Position numbers and translations under genes: made by a program. A model generated the notes under the pieces. The model worked only from the letters and a program-made list of their open reading frames with translations, did no database searches and was not told the DNA's origin. Below are positions 18,143 to 26,734 of a stretch of DNA of 64,000 nucleotides, in pieces (the first letter of the stretch is position 1; each line of letters opens with the position of its first letter). The stretch spans positions 62,001 to 126,000 of the forward strand of contig NZ_JADEKP010000001.1 of assembly GCF_015234215.1 (NCBI RefSeq), given 5' to 3'. The stretch comes from Clostridium chrysemydis (GTDB lineage Bacteria > Bacillota > Clostridia > Clostridiales > Clostridiaceae).

Positions 18143-20005
18143 ATGAGTGGAAAAGATTTAAACTTAAAAGCATTATTTTTAGGACCAAAATCAGAGAATA
18201 CAGAGTTCTTTGAAAGACATTTAGTAGACCTTTTTGAGGACCATAGTGAATGGAGAAAAAACTATCATCCAGAGGATATGCCAATTATAAAAAATACTGA
18301 TAAAAGACAAAAAGATTATTTAGAGACTTCTGATAAAATGGAAGAAGTTTTAACAGAACTTTCAGTTAAATTAAGATCAAAATCATTACCTTGGCATTCA
18401 CCTAGATTTTTAGGACATATGAATTCAGAAACTTTAATGCCAGCATTACTTGGATATTTTGCAGCAATGCTTTATAACGGAAATAACGTTGCGTATGAAT
18501 CTTCACCTGGAACTTCAGAAATGGAAGAAGAAGTAGGCTTAGAGTTTGCAAAGTTTATGGGATATGAAGATGGAATAGGTTGGGGACACATCTGTGCAGA
18601 TGGTTCAATTGCAAACCTAGAAGGACTATGGTATGCAAGAAATATTAAATCATTACCATTAGCTATGAAAGAAGTTACTCCAAATTTAGTTGAAGGTAAA
18701 AGTGAATGGGAACTTTTAAATATGTCTACAGAAGAAGTTTTAGATTTATTAGCTAAAGTACCTGAAAAATTAGACGAGTTAAAAGAACATTCAGCAAGAG
18801 GATGTGGAGATAAAATAAGAAAGCTAGGTAAATGGTTTGTTCCACAAACTAAGCACTATTCTTGGCTTAAAGCAGCAGATATAATTGGTATCGGAACTGA
18901 AAATATCGAAGCTGTAAAAGTAAATGAAAAATATAGAATGGATACAGAAGAACTTGAAAAGAAAATTAGAGAGTTTGCATCACAAGGCATACCAACTTTA
19001 GGAGTTGTAGGGGTTGTAGGTTCAACAGAAGAGGGTGCTGTTGATGACATCCACAAGATAATAGAAGTTAAAGATAGATTAGCAAAAGAAGGAATCAAAT
19101 TCTATGTTCACGTAGATGCAGCTTATGGTGGATATTCAAGAGCTATATTCTTAGATGAAAATGATAAATTCATTGAAAAAGATGAATTAAAAGCAAAATA
19201 TTTAGAATATGGTGTATTCGAAAATGAAGCTACAGCAGATGCTTGGCCAACTAGCGAAACTTACGAAGCTTATAAAGCTATGAGTAAAGCTGATAGTATT
19301 ACAATAGATCCACACAAAATGGGATATATTCCTTATTCAGCAGGTGGTATAGTAATAAAAGATAAGAGAATGAGAGATTCAATATCTTATTTTGCAACTT
19401 ATGTATTTGAAAAAGGAATGAATATACCGGCATTACTTGGAGCATTTATGCTTGAAGGTTCAAAAGCAGGTGCAACAGCAGCAGCAGTTTGGACAGCACA
19501 TAAAGTTTTACCACTTAATATAACAGGGTACGGTAAACTTATGGGAGCTAGTATAGAAGGGGCATTTAACCTTTATAATCACTTTAGCGGAAAATCATTT
19601 ATGGTTGGAGACAAAAAGGTTATTATGCATACTTTAATTAGACCAGACTTTAATATGGTGGATTTCGTATTCAATGAAGAAGGAAATAAAGACTTAAAAA
19701 TAATGAATAAGTTAAATCACGATATGTATGATCAAGCTTCATTTGTAAGTGGCGGACTTTATGCAAATGACTTTATAACATCACACACTGATTTTGCTAA
19801 ACCAGATTACGGTGACTCTCCATTCCACTTCGTTCACAGCTGTGGTATGAGCAGGGAAGAGTGGGATAAAGAAGGTAAAGTTACTTTACTAAGAGCTTGT
19901 GTGCTTTCACCATTCTTAGGAAATATGGACACTTTCAATGAATATATGGAAAAAATAGATTCAGCTATTTCAGAAAAATTAAATAAAATTTATGACGTAA
20001 GATAG
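18143..20005 (+). CDS. tyrDC: PLP-dependent tyrosine decarboxylase
   Basis: A 620-residue group II PLP decarboxylase. The ATG at 18143 follows GGAGAG; the open frame extends upstream into the transporter gene but that extension is not needed. The length equals that of enterococcal tyrosine decarboxylase, and the whole protein follows that family, not the shorter GadB. The PLP lysine is Lys392 in DPHKMGY, the stacking histidine lies in QTKHYSW (His238), and VHVDAAYGG carries the PLP-nitrogen aspartate. It makes tyramine from tyrosine, and often phenethylamine from phenylalanine, with CO2 release. Together with the antiporter 13 bp upstream it forms an acid-resistance and energy module. Substrate range cannot be read from sequence alone. 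Confidence 0.82.
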   Translation: MSGKDLNLKALFLGPKSENTEFFERHLVDLFEDHSEWRKNYHPEDMPIIKNTDKRQKDYLETSDKMEEVLTELSVKLRSKSLPWHSPRFLGHMNSETLMPALLGYFAAMLYNGNNVAYESSPGTSEMEEEVGLEFAKFMGYEDGIGWGHICADGSIANLEGLWYARNIKSLPLAMKEVTPNLVEGKSEWELLNMSTEEVLDLLAKVPEKLDELKEHSARGCGDKIRKLGKWFVPQTKHYSWLKAADIIGIGTENIEAVKVNEKYRMDTEELEKKIREFASQGIPTLGVVGVVGSTEEGAVDDIHKIIEVKDRLAKEGIKFYVHVDAAYGGYSRAIFLDENDKFIEKDELKAKYLEYGVFENEATADAWPTSETYEAYKAMSKADSITIDPHKMGYIPYSAGGIVIKDKRMRDSISYFATYVFEKGMNIPALLGAFMLEGSKAGATAAAVWTAHKVLPLNITGYGKLMGASIEGAFNLYNHFSGKSFMVGDKKVIMHTLIRPDFNMVDFVFNEEGNKDLKIMNKLNHDMYDQASFVSGGLYANDFITSHTDFAKPDYGDSPFHFVHSCGMSREEWDKEGKVTLLRACVLSPFLGNMDTFNEYMEKIDSAISEKLNKIYDVR

Positions 20006-20024
20006 GTTTTAGGGTTATAAAATA

Positions 20025-20077
20025 AAGGGAATCTCAATTTAGCAAATAAAAGAATTGCTAATTAGAGATTCCTTTTT
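20025..20077. terminator. intrinsic terminator, probably bidirectional
   Basis: AAAGGGAATCTCAATTTAGC pairs with GCTAATTAGAGATTCCTTT with small mismatches. T and A runs on both sides could serve tyrDC and the convergent lipoprotein gene. Confidence 0.85.
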
Positions 20078-20125
20078 AAAATTATACGGAAGTATAATTT
20101 CAAAGTTAATATTTAAATAATGTTT

Positions 20126-20671
20126 TTAATTTTGAATATAACAATTATTAGTATAATTAAAATGATACCTTTCATTTGCAGTATTATCTAAATTATAGAA
20201 ATACACGCTCTTTAGTTTGTTATTTGGATTTCTCTTATTGAAATTTAAGATTAAATTCCAAACTTCTTCTTTTTGTGAATCTAATATAGTATCTTTTCCT
20301 ATAGTTTTAAAACAAATTTTTATACTAGCACCAAGTGCAATATCATCACTATAATAAAATTGATATTTAATAGGAAAAGAAAGACCTTCTGCTTCTTCAC
20401 AAAAATTAGGTTCAGATTCGTAAAGATTACGGCCTTTGATATCTGTATCTAAGAATTTTTGAGTTTTCCAAGCTTTTTCTAATTTAGTATCTTTAGTGTT
20501 TTCCTTGTTAGAAGTTTTTTTATCATCTGTTTTAGATGTTTCATCTTTATCTTTAAGAACAATTTCATCGTCTTTAGAATCACATTTATAAGAAACTGTA
20601 GATTCATTAGTACAAGAAATTAAACTTATTGAAATAAGTAAAATAAGAGAAATAGATATAGTTTTTTTCAT
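20126..20671 (-). CDS. lipoprotein of unknown function
   Basis: A 181-residue minus-strand lipoprotein. The ATG at 20671 is preferred over an upstream in-frame ATG because AGGAG lies just before it and because it begins a lipoprotein signal (lipobox SLISC, Cys20). Residues 25-65 are an Asp/Lys-rich linker. The rest is a compact mixed domain with FPIKYQFYYSDDIA and a closing YFYNLDN region, which I do not recognise. It stands alone between two terminators. Confidence 0.7.
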   Translation of the reverse strand: MKKTISISLILLISISLISCTNESTVSYKCDSKDDEIVLKDKDETSKTDDKKTSNKENTKDTKLEKAWKTQKFLDTDIKGRNLYESEPNFCEEAEGLSFPIKYQFYYSDDIALGASIKICFKTIGKDTILDSQKEEVWNLILNFNKRNPNNKLKSVYFYNLDNTANERYHFNYTNNCYIQN

Positions 20672-20805
20672 TTTTATGCTCCTAATTATTGTTACCACTT
20701 TTAATTGTATGATTAAAGTTAGATATTTAAGAGTAGAAGAGGTAAAATTATAGTTAAATAATTAAAAGATATAACTTTACGATTTTTAAAGATGAGGAAA
20801 AGATA

Positions 20806-21168
20806 ATGATTGAAAAGCTAAGAATAAAGATAATAGATAAGGGAACAGGAAAGGTAGAGGATTTTAAAACAGAGCAATACGATATCGATTTAGATGGAAG
20901 TATAAATTACAAATACTATAAATCTCAAACTAAAGAAATAATTGAAGAAAGAACTTATATGAAAGAGAAAAGAGAAGCAATAGAATTATTTACTAAGGTT
21001 AACAACTATATCGAAAGTGGAATAAGGGATGATGATATATTTAGGATTTGTGACGGGAATAGCTATAATCTAAGGGCATATTTTAGGGAAGGCTTTATTA
21101 AAGAGTTCAGAGGGACCAAAGGTGGAGGAAGCACTATAGATAAAATAATAGATGAATATATATTATAA
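20806..21168 (+). CDS. hypothetical protein, 120 residues
   Basis: A soluble protein with alternating strands and a central helix. No signal peptide and no recognised domain. The ribosome site (GAGGAAAAG) is moderate. A glycine-rich loop, RGTKGGGSTIDKII, lies near the end. It is flanked by divergent and convergent minus-strand genes and shares a bidirectional terminator with the next one. Confidence 0.6.
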   Translation: MIEKLRIKIIDKGTGKVEDFKTEQYDIDLDGSINYKYYKSQTKEIIEERTYMKEKREAIELFTKVNNYIESGIRDDDIFRICDGNSYNLRAYFREGFIKEFRGTKGGGSTIDKIIDEYIL

Positions 21169-21171
21169 GTT

Positions 21172-21212
21172 AAAAGCCAGAGAGAAAAGATGCATTATTT
21201 CTCTTTGGCTTT
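21172..21212. terminator. bidirectional terminator
   Basis: Near-perfect 15-bp stem (AAAGCCAGAGAGAAA / TTTCTCTTTGGCTTT) with A and T flanks, placed between two convergent genes. Confidence 0.88.
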
Positions 21213-21215
21213 ATT

Positions 21216-22334
21216 TTATTTGAGGATATCTAAGATGGCTTGACCGTACTTTTCTACTTTAATAGGACCAAGGCCTTGGATTTTTAGAAGCTCATCTTTA
21301 GTCTTAGGTAAAGCATTAAGAATTGCTTCTAAAGTTTTATTATTAAAAATATAAAAGGCTGCGACCTTTTCTTCTTTTGATTTTTGAAGTCTATAATTTT
21401 TTAGCTTATTTCTAAGTGTTTCTATATTTATTTTTTTATTTTTTATTTCTTTAGGGCTACAAAAATCTTCTATTATAATTTTTACTGTAGGTTCTTTAAT
21501 TTCTAAATTTGAAGATTTGAAATTTAAATCTTCATTTAATGGTGAAGAATTTAAAGAATTATTATTAGGTACATTTTCTACAAAGTCTTCTTTAGTTAAG
21601 GCGTATTTTGAATTATAGTCTATCTTAACGGGTTTATTGTTTTCCTTTAAAAAGTCTGCTATGGAATATAGTTTTTTATCAGGCATATCAAATGCATTTT
21701 TCTTTTTATATGTATCTATTGTTTTACTTAAGTGATTTGTAAGTTGATCATATTTTATTATCCCGCTTTTTATTTGCTTTGGTGCTTTTGTTTTTGTGAC
21801 GATACTTTTAGGGTTAGCTATTGTAACACAAGAAAGTATCGGAAAATTATTTACTAGATTATGTTTTTTTAAGATCTTACTTAGAATTCTAACGTGTCGT
21901 TCATTTTGTGAAATTGGGCTAAAAATTCCTTCTTTTTTATATATCTTCCCACTTTTAGTTTTAAAGTTTCTTATAAAGTCGCCTGACTCATTAATATAGA
22001 TATCTCCAGTTAACCTTTTAGTTTCAAGAATCATAATAAAATATGGGTTTAGGATTATATAATCCATTTGAGCTGAGTGTTCGCCGTCCTCAAGCCTAAT
22101 ATCGTGTAGAACAAGGATAGGTAAAAATGAGTTGTTAAGTTCATATCTAATATTTTTTTCACCCTCAATTCCATATTTTAAAAGGTAATAATCAGTTTTA
22201 ATTTGATTAACCTTACTTGTTTTAACTTGCTTTATCAAATTTTCTAAGTCTTTTAATTGAGTGTTATCATCTTTAAAGTCTTTTAAAAATATTGGTTCTT
22301 TAATTGATGAACCAAATAGAAATTGTTTTAGCAT
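21216..22334 (-). CDS. NERD and HRDC domain protein
   Basis: A 372-residue protein. Residues 50-170 match the nuclease-related NERD domain: G-x-E-G-E at the start, SAQMDYIIL with the conserved Gln-Met-Asp, and ETKRLTGDIY in the position of the E-x-K catalytic motif. After a charged linker (about 230-295), residues 300-372 form an HRDC domain (KSKEEKVAAFYIFNNKTLEAI, LPKTKDELLKIQGLGPIKVEKYG), as in RecQ helicases and RNase D. This domain pair in one small protein suggests DNA processing or repair. It is a single-gene unit on the minus strand, starting with ATG and a GGGAG ribosome site. Confidence 0.85.
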   Translation of the reverse strand: MLKQFLFGSSIKEPIFLKDFKDDNTQLKDLENLIKQVKTSKVNQIKTDYYLLKYGIEGEKNIRYELNNSFLPILVLHDIRLEDGEHSAQMDYIILNPYFIMILETKRLTGDIYINESGDFIRNFKTKSGKIYKKEGIFSPISQNERHVRILSKILKKHNLVNNFPILSCVTIANPKSIVTKTKAPKQIKSGIIKYDQLTNHLSKTIDTYKKKNAFDMPDKKLYSIADFLKENNKPVKIDYNSKYALTKEDFVENVPNNNSLNSSPLNEDLNFKSSNLEIKEPTVKIIIEDFCSPKEIKNKKINIETLRNKLKNYRLQKSKEEKVAAFYIFNNKTLEAILNALPKTKDELLKIQGLGPIKVEKYGQAILDILK

Positions 22335-22637
22335 ATTTATCTCCCTTATAAAAGTTTATATCAATATTATAGTAAAAAGTTTTAAATATAACAAATAAAT
22401 TGATTATATGGTAATAAAATACAATATTCTTTAAATTGAAAATATAGAATAAGGAAGTCAAATTAATACTTATAAAGTTACTAAAGATTGATATTATAAA
22501 AAATAGTTATTTATATTTTGTGAAATAAATAATTTATATTTATAAGAATTAGCAAAATAATAAAATTACAACATAAAATAAGGTTTTTATTACAATTTAT
22601 ACAAAAAAATGATAAAATACCCTCTGAGGTGAATAAT
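22335..22637. other. AT-rich divergent intergenic region
   Basis: About 300 bp between the NERD-HRDC gene (minus) and a lipoprotein gene (plus). It is extremely AT-rich and must hold the promoters of both. I see no repeat, RNA or small gene that I can support. Confidence 0.4.
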
Positions 22638-23207
22638 ATGAATAAATTGCTACAAAAAATTACTTTAGGAATCATAATTGCATTCTCGGGGACATTAATA
22701 GGATGTGGTTCTGATAAAACTGTAATGACTGAGGCACCTAGCACTCAGCAAACAGAAAATACTGAAAAGATTGATTTGAAAGATAAAAAAGATGATCAAT
22801 CAAAAGATAAGCAGGAAGTTAAAGACGATAAAAAAGATGATAGCGCATTTTCTGAAGAAAGTAAGAAAGAAGAAGTAAAAAAAGAGGAGCCAAAAAAGGC
22901 AGAACCTAAAAAAGAAACTTCTACTCCAAAAAAGAGCCAAAGTGAGACTAAGAGTAATTCAAACTCTTCAAGTTCAAGCAACAAGAAACCAGCTTCAAAT
23001 AGTAATACTTCTAAAAATGAATCTAGTAAGCCAAAGAAAAATACTACTGTAGAAGCGCCTGCTAAAAAAGGACAAACAGTTTATTTAACAGCAACAGGTA
23101 AGAAATATCATAGGATTCCAAAATGCGGTAACACTAAAACTAGTTGGAGTACAGATTCAGAAAAAGCAAAGGCTCAAGGGTATGAACCTTGTAAAAAATG
23201 TTTTTAA
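22638..23207 (+). CDS. lipoprotein with Cys-pair C-terminal domain
   Basis: A 189-residue lipoprotein. The ATG at 22638 is used because GAGGTG at 22626-22631 overlaps the upstream GTG. The lipobox is LIGC (Cys23). Residues 25-140 are a Lys/Glu/Ser-rich linker, including runs of Ser and Asn. The last 42 residues (VYLTATGKKYHR..., with a Cys and a closing CKKC) match the small putative metal-binding domain often found at the end of secreted nucleases and ComEC-type proteins. Role at the surface unknown. Confidence 0.75.
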   Translation: MNKLLQKITLGIIIAFSGTLIGCGSDKTVMTEAPSTQQTENTEKIDLKDKKDDQSKDKQEVKDDKKDDSAFSEESKKEEVKKEEPKKAEPKKETSTPKKSQSETKSNSNSSSSSNKKPASNSNTSKNESSKPKKNTTVEAPAKKGQTVYLTATGKKYHRIPKCGNTKTSWSTDSEKAKAQGYEPCKKCF

Positions 23208-23217
23208 TTAGAATTTT

Positions 23218-23244
23218 AGACAATGGCAAATTGCCATTGTCTTT
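23218..23244 (+). terminator. intrinsic terminator
   Basis: AGACAATGGCAA / TTGCCATTGTCT perfect inverted repeat followed by six T. Confidence 0.92.
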
Positions 23245-23350
23245 TTTATTGTAATATTCTATTTAAGATATACTAATATAAATTATGTATAAAAATATAA
23301 AATATGGTTAAAATATTTACTGATAGTAACTAGGATAACTTATATCGCAG

Positions 23351-23393
23351 GAAAGGGTAACGGTGCTTCGGACACACCGTTACCTTTTTTTCT
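23351..23393 (+). terminator. orphan strong terminator, possible small RNA 3' end
   Basis: GGTAACGGTG (23356-23365), loop CTTCGGACA, CACCGTTACC (23375-23384), then eight T. The preceding gene already has its own terminator at 23218-23244 and no reading frame lies between, so this hairpin may end a small non-coding transcript that starts after about 23250. It is one of the most GC-rich hairpins in the window. Confidence 0.7.
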
Positions 23394-23443
23394 ATTTTTA
23401 TAGATTATTATGGGGTATTTAGGACTATTATGGTAAATGATTA

Positions 23444-23472
23444 CTGATAAATTTAGACATAGGTGGTATAAT
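23444..23472 (+). promoter_or_regulatory. promoter of the Ycf46 operon
   Basis: TATAAT at 23467-23472 with CTGATA 17 bp upstream (23444-23449). The first gene starts 37 bp downstream. Confidence 0.5.
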
Positions 23473-23509
23473 TTAAGTAGTTTTTTAAAAAAATTTTAGG
23501 GGGAGTAAT

Positions 23510-23728
23510 ATGAGTAATAAAAAAATAAAAGTAAGAATTTATCCAAATGGAGAGATTTCTGCATACACAGAAGGTATGAAAGGTGAAGAATGTTTAAAAT
23601 ATGCAGATGAATTGGAAGCTCTTTTAGAAGCTAGAATAGTTGATTCGGAACTTTTAGATGAATATTATGAAAAGGCTGAAGTTGCTGAATTTGAAGAAGA
23701 AGTTGAAGTTTTAAACGAGGAGAATTAA
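23510..23728 (+). CDS. DUF2997 family protein
   Basis: A 72-residue acidic protein. The pattern (basic first strand, YPNGEISAYTEGMKGEECLKY, ELEALLEA, DEYYEKAE) matches the DUF2997 family, small proteins often encoded beside Ycf35/DUF1257 proteins in Firmicutes and cyanobacteria. Two Ycf35-like proteins are encoded further along this operon, which supports the call. It is the first gene of a seven-gene unit ending at 28669. No biochemical role is known to me. Confidence 0.75.
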   Translation: MSNKKIKVRIYPNGEISAYTEGMKGEECLKYADELEALLEARIVDSELLDEYYEKAEVAEFEEEVEVLNEEN

Positions 23729-23729
23729 G

Positions 23730-24449
23730 ATGAATGAATTTATGAATAATAAATCATGGAGAATCGAAAATTCCCTTTGGGTTATATTAAGTTTTGTTTC
23801 ACTTTTATCTGGACTTCAACTTATTTATATAGGACTTAAAGTAAATAATAAAAAGTGGAAAGTGATAGGAATTGTTACTTTAGCATTAATATATGCATCA
23901 GCTATGCTACATATAATATTTCAGTTTATATCTTTTGATGTTTCAGTAGGAATTTTCGCCGTAGTTTATATTTGGAATATTATTTATAGTTTCGCGATTA
24001 GAGAGGAATATTTGAGAGCCTATTCAAATATTTTAACGCAAAAAATTATGGAAAATAATAAAGAATACTATAAGTTAGATGAGGATACAAATAATACTGA
24101 GTTAAAAGGAAAAAAGGTTAGTGTCGATGCAAATAGAGAAGTTAATGAGGCTATGAAAGAAATAAATTCTTTAGTGAATAAATCATCAAAAGAAAATTAT
24201 GTATCAAATAAAATAGATATAAATACCTGCGATGAAAGAACTTTAATAAAAGAATGTGGGACAAACATAGTAATAGCAAAAAGAGCTATAAAGTATAGGG
24301 AAGAAAAGGGTGGATTTAAAAGTATTGATGAGTTTATAGAACTTATTAATGTAGCACCATCAAAAAAAAATGAGATTAGAAGAAAAATTAAATGCGAAGA
24401 AATAATAAGAAATATTGAAAATAGAAGAGTTAGAAGAGTTGATTTTTAA
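23730..24449 (+). CDS. membrane protein with helix-hairpin-helix domain (1)
   Basis: A 239-residue protein. Three membrane segments lie in residues 12-90. A charged linker follows, and residues 165-225 form a ComEA-like helix-hairpin-helix module (KIDINTCDERTLIKECGTN, AKRAIKYREEKGGFKSIDEF). Such modules usually bind DNA or mediate protein contacts. The extreme C-terminus is RRVRRVDF. This R-x-x-R-x-[VI]-D-F tail recurs in the ATPase at 25056 and the paralogue at 27482. The stop overlaps the start of the radical-SAM gene (TAATG), so translation is coupled. Confidence 0.8.
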   Translation: MNEFMNNKSWRIENSLWVILSFVSLLSGLQLIYIGLKVNNKKWKVIGIVTLALIYASAMLHIIFQFISFDVSVGIFAVVYIWNIIYSFAIREEYLRAYSNILTQKIMENNKEYYKLDEDTNNTELKGKKVSVDANREVNEAMKEINSLVNKSSKENYVSNKIDINTCDERTLIKECGTNIVIAKRAIKYREEKGGFKSIDEFIELINVAPSKKNEIRRKIKCEEIIRNIENRRVRRVDF

Positions 24450-25054
24450 TGAAACTTAGAACTTATAAAATATTAAAAAAAACAAATGTAGAGGGTCCAG
24501 GCTTAAGGTACTGTATTTGGGTTCAGGGATGTCCTATTCATTGTGATGGGTGTATGAATGTTGATACTTGGAGCTTTGAATCAGGAATACTTTTAGATGT
24601 AGAAAAGCTTATTTTAGATATAAAAAAGCAAGAGGAGATTGAAGGAATTACAATCTTAGGTGGAGAGCCTTTTTGTCAAGGAAAAGAGCTTGCCTACATC
24701 TTTAAAAGAATAAAGAATGAAACAAATCTTTCAATTTTATGTTTTAGTGGATATGAATATGAATACATATTAAAAAGTAATAAAGAAGAATGGAATAAGA
24801 TGTTAAGGTATATAGACTTACTTATTGATGGACCATATATAAAAGATAAAAGAGACTTTTCAAGACCTTGGGTAGGATCTTCAAATCAAAATTATAGGTT
24901 TTTATCAAAAAGGTATGAAAATATGAAAAATAATATTTCAGATATAAAAAATAAAGTGGAAGTTAGGGTAAGTAAAAACGGAAGCATATTTATAAATGGT
25001 ATGGGTGAAATTGAAAAGATTAAAGAGAGTGTAATTAAGAGTTGGAGGGACTAA
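24449..25054 (+). CDS. radical-SAM activase-like protein
   Basis: A 201-residue 4Fe-4S protein of the NrdG / glycyl-radical-activase type. The cluster motif is C28-x3-C32-x2-C35 in VQGCPIHCDGCMN, and the SAM-binding GGEP motif appears in ILGGEPFCQG. The small size fits activases, which generate a glycyl radical on a partner enzyme. No glycyl-radical enzyme is encoded nearby, and the operon is otherwise built round a Ycf46 ATPase, so its target is probably not ribonucleotide reductase. It could modify one of the operon proteins. Substrate unknown. Confidence 0.85.
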   Translation: MKLRTYKILKKTNVEGPGLRYCIWVQGCPIHCDGCMNVDTWSFESGILLDVEKLILDIKKQEEIEGITILGGEPFCQGKELAYIFKRIKNETNLSILCFSGYEYEYILKSNKEEWNKMLRYIDLLIDGPYIKDKRDFSRPWVGSSNQNYRFLSKRYENMKNNISDIKNKVEVRVSKNGSIFINGMGEIEKIKESVIKSWRD

Positions 25055-25055
25055 A

Positions 25056-26720
25056 ATGTTAAAGACAGATTACAAAAAATATATATCGAATCTATTAAAA
25101 GCTAGGTTTCCTTTTTTGTATATGACTACTTGGGAAGAAGATAGAGCAATATGTTTTATAGAAGATATTGCAAAAGATACAGAGTACATTAAAACTGTTA
25201 GAAAGGTCTATACTTGGAGTCAAACAGAGGGAGTTCTTTGTGACGGGCAATATGTTAAAAAAGATGCAAAAAATCCTTTAGATGCACTTGAATTTATTGA
25301 AAAAGTCGAAGAGCCAGCAATATTTATTTTGAAGGATTTCCATGTGTTTTTAGGAGTTCAAAATAATAAAAAAAGTTTTGATGTTATAAGGAAATTAAGA
25401 GATTTATCATACAGCCTAAAGGGTAGTATGAATCCTAAAAATGTGATTTTTATTTCACCTGAGCTTGTTTTACCAACTGAACTTCAAAAAGATATAACTA
25501 TAGTTGACTTTGAATTACCAACAGTAGAGGATATTACAGAGATATTAGATGGTATGATAGAGGCTAATAAAGATAGTGGAAGAATCAATATAAATTTAGA
25601 TGAAAAAGAAAAATCAATCTTAGCAAAAGCAGCATTAGGACTAACTGTCCAAGAAGCTGAAAATGCTTTCGCAAGAGCTATGGTTGAAGACGGTAGACTT
25701 GATATAGATGATTTAGAACTTATAATTGATGAGAAATGTCAAGTTATAAAAAAGACAGGAATTTTAGAATTTATAAAGGCAGATTTAAATATTAATGATG
25801 TAGGTGGCTTAGAAAATTTAAAAAGATGGATAATTAAAAGAAATAGAAGCTGGATGCCAGAGGCAAAAAAATATAATTTACCAGCACCTAAAGGTGTTCT
25901 AATTACAGGGGTACCAGGTTGTGGTAAGAGTTTAACAGCTAAAGCTATAAGTGCAATGTGGAAACTTCCTCTTTTAAGGTTAGATATGGGGAAAATATTT
26001 AGCGGTATAGTAGGTAGTTCGGAAGAAAATATGAGAAAAGCAATTAAAACTGCTGAGGCTGTATCTCCTTCTATTTTGTGGATAGATGAAATAGAAAAAG
26101 GGTTTAGTGGATTAAGTGGTGGTGGAGATTCAGGGGTTTCTTCAAGACTTCTTGGAACATTTTTAACTTGGATGCAGGAAAAAGAAAAACCTGTTTTCGT
26201 TGTTGCAACAGCAAATAACATAAATAGTTTGCCATCAGAAATGCTTAGAAAAGGTAGATTTGATGAAATATTTTTTGTTGATTTACCAACTAAAAAAGAA
26301 AGAAAAGAGATATTTAAATTACATTTAAATAAAAAGTTAAAAAACACAGAAGTTTCAGGTGGTATAGAGGTCTCAGAAGATTTATTAGATAGATTATCTG
26401 ATTTAACAGAAGGTTTCGTTGGAGCTGAAATAGAGCAAGCAGTAATAGGTGCTTTATTTGAAGCTTTTTCAGAGGATAGAAATCTAGAAATTAAAGATTT
26501 AGAAAGAGTAATTAAAAACACAGTACCTCTTTCAGTTACTCAAAGAGAACAGATATTAGCAATAAGAAAATGGGCTAACGTAAGAGCAGTAGCAGCAACT
26601 GCTTTAGAAGATAGAAACGAATATAAAAATCAAGATGAAGATGAAAAAATCAGTGTAAAAGATGAAGATAATTCAGATGAAATTAAAAAATCTAGAGGTG
26701 GAAGAACTATAGATTTTTAA
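25056..26720 (+). CDS. Ycf46-type AAA+ ATPase
   Basis: A 554-residue ATPase. The N-terminal 240 residues (LLKARFPFLYMTTWEEDRA near the start) match the non-ATPase part of Ycf46 proteins of plastids, cyanobacteria and other bacteria. The AAA+ core has Walker A GVPGCGKS (285-292), Walker B WIDEIEK (342-348) and the arginine-finger region RKGRFDE (398-404). After the lid domain comes an acidic tail that ends SRGGRTIDF, the same R-x-x-R-x-[VI]-D-F end seen in two membrane proteins of this operon. In cyanobacteria Ycf46 affects photosynthesis and inorganic-carbon use; in an anaerobe the role must differ. Probably a remodelling motor for partner proteins encoded here. Confidence 0.88.
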   Translation: MLKTDYKKYISNLLKARFPFLYMTTWEEDRAICFIEDIAKDTEYIKTVRKVYTWSQTEGVLCDGQYVKKDAKNPLDALEFIEKVEEPAIFILKDFHVFLGVQNNKKSFDVIRKLRDLSYSLKGSMNPKNVIFISPELVLPTELQKDITIVDFELPTVEDITEILDGMIEANKDSGRININLDEKEKSILAKAALGLTVQEAENAFARAMVEDGRLDIDDLELIIDEKCQVIKKTGILEFIKADLNINDVGGLENLKRWIIKRNRSWMPEAKKYNLPAPKGVLITGVPGCGKSLTAKAISAMWKLPLLRLDMGKIFSGIVGSSEENMRKAIKTAEAVSPSILWIDEIEKGFSGLSGGGDSGVSSRLLGTFLTWMQEKEKPVFVVATANNINSLPSEMLRKGRFDEIFFVDLPTKKERKEIFKLHLNKKLKNTEVSGGIEVSEDLLDRLSDLTEGFVGAEIEQAVIGALFEAFSEDRNLEIKDLERVIKNTVPLSVTQREQILAIRKWANVRAVAATALEDRNEYKNQDEDEKISVKDEDNSDEIKKSRGGRTIDF

Positions 26721-26734
26721 AAGGGGGAATATAA

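Noticed and set aside
18143-20005. Annotation as glutamate decarboxylase GadB with GadC
   Set aside because: GadB is about 465 residues. This enzyme is 620 residues and follows the tyrosine decarboxylase family from end to end.
25739-26521. 260-residue minus-strand frame inside the Ycf46 gene
   Set aside because: It is antisense to the conserved AAA+ core, is Ser/Phe-rich as expected for a shadow frame, and has no ribosome site.
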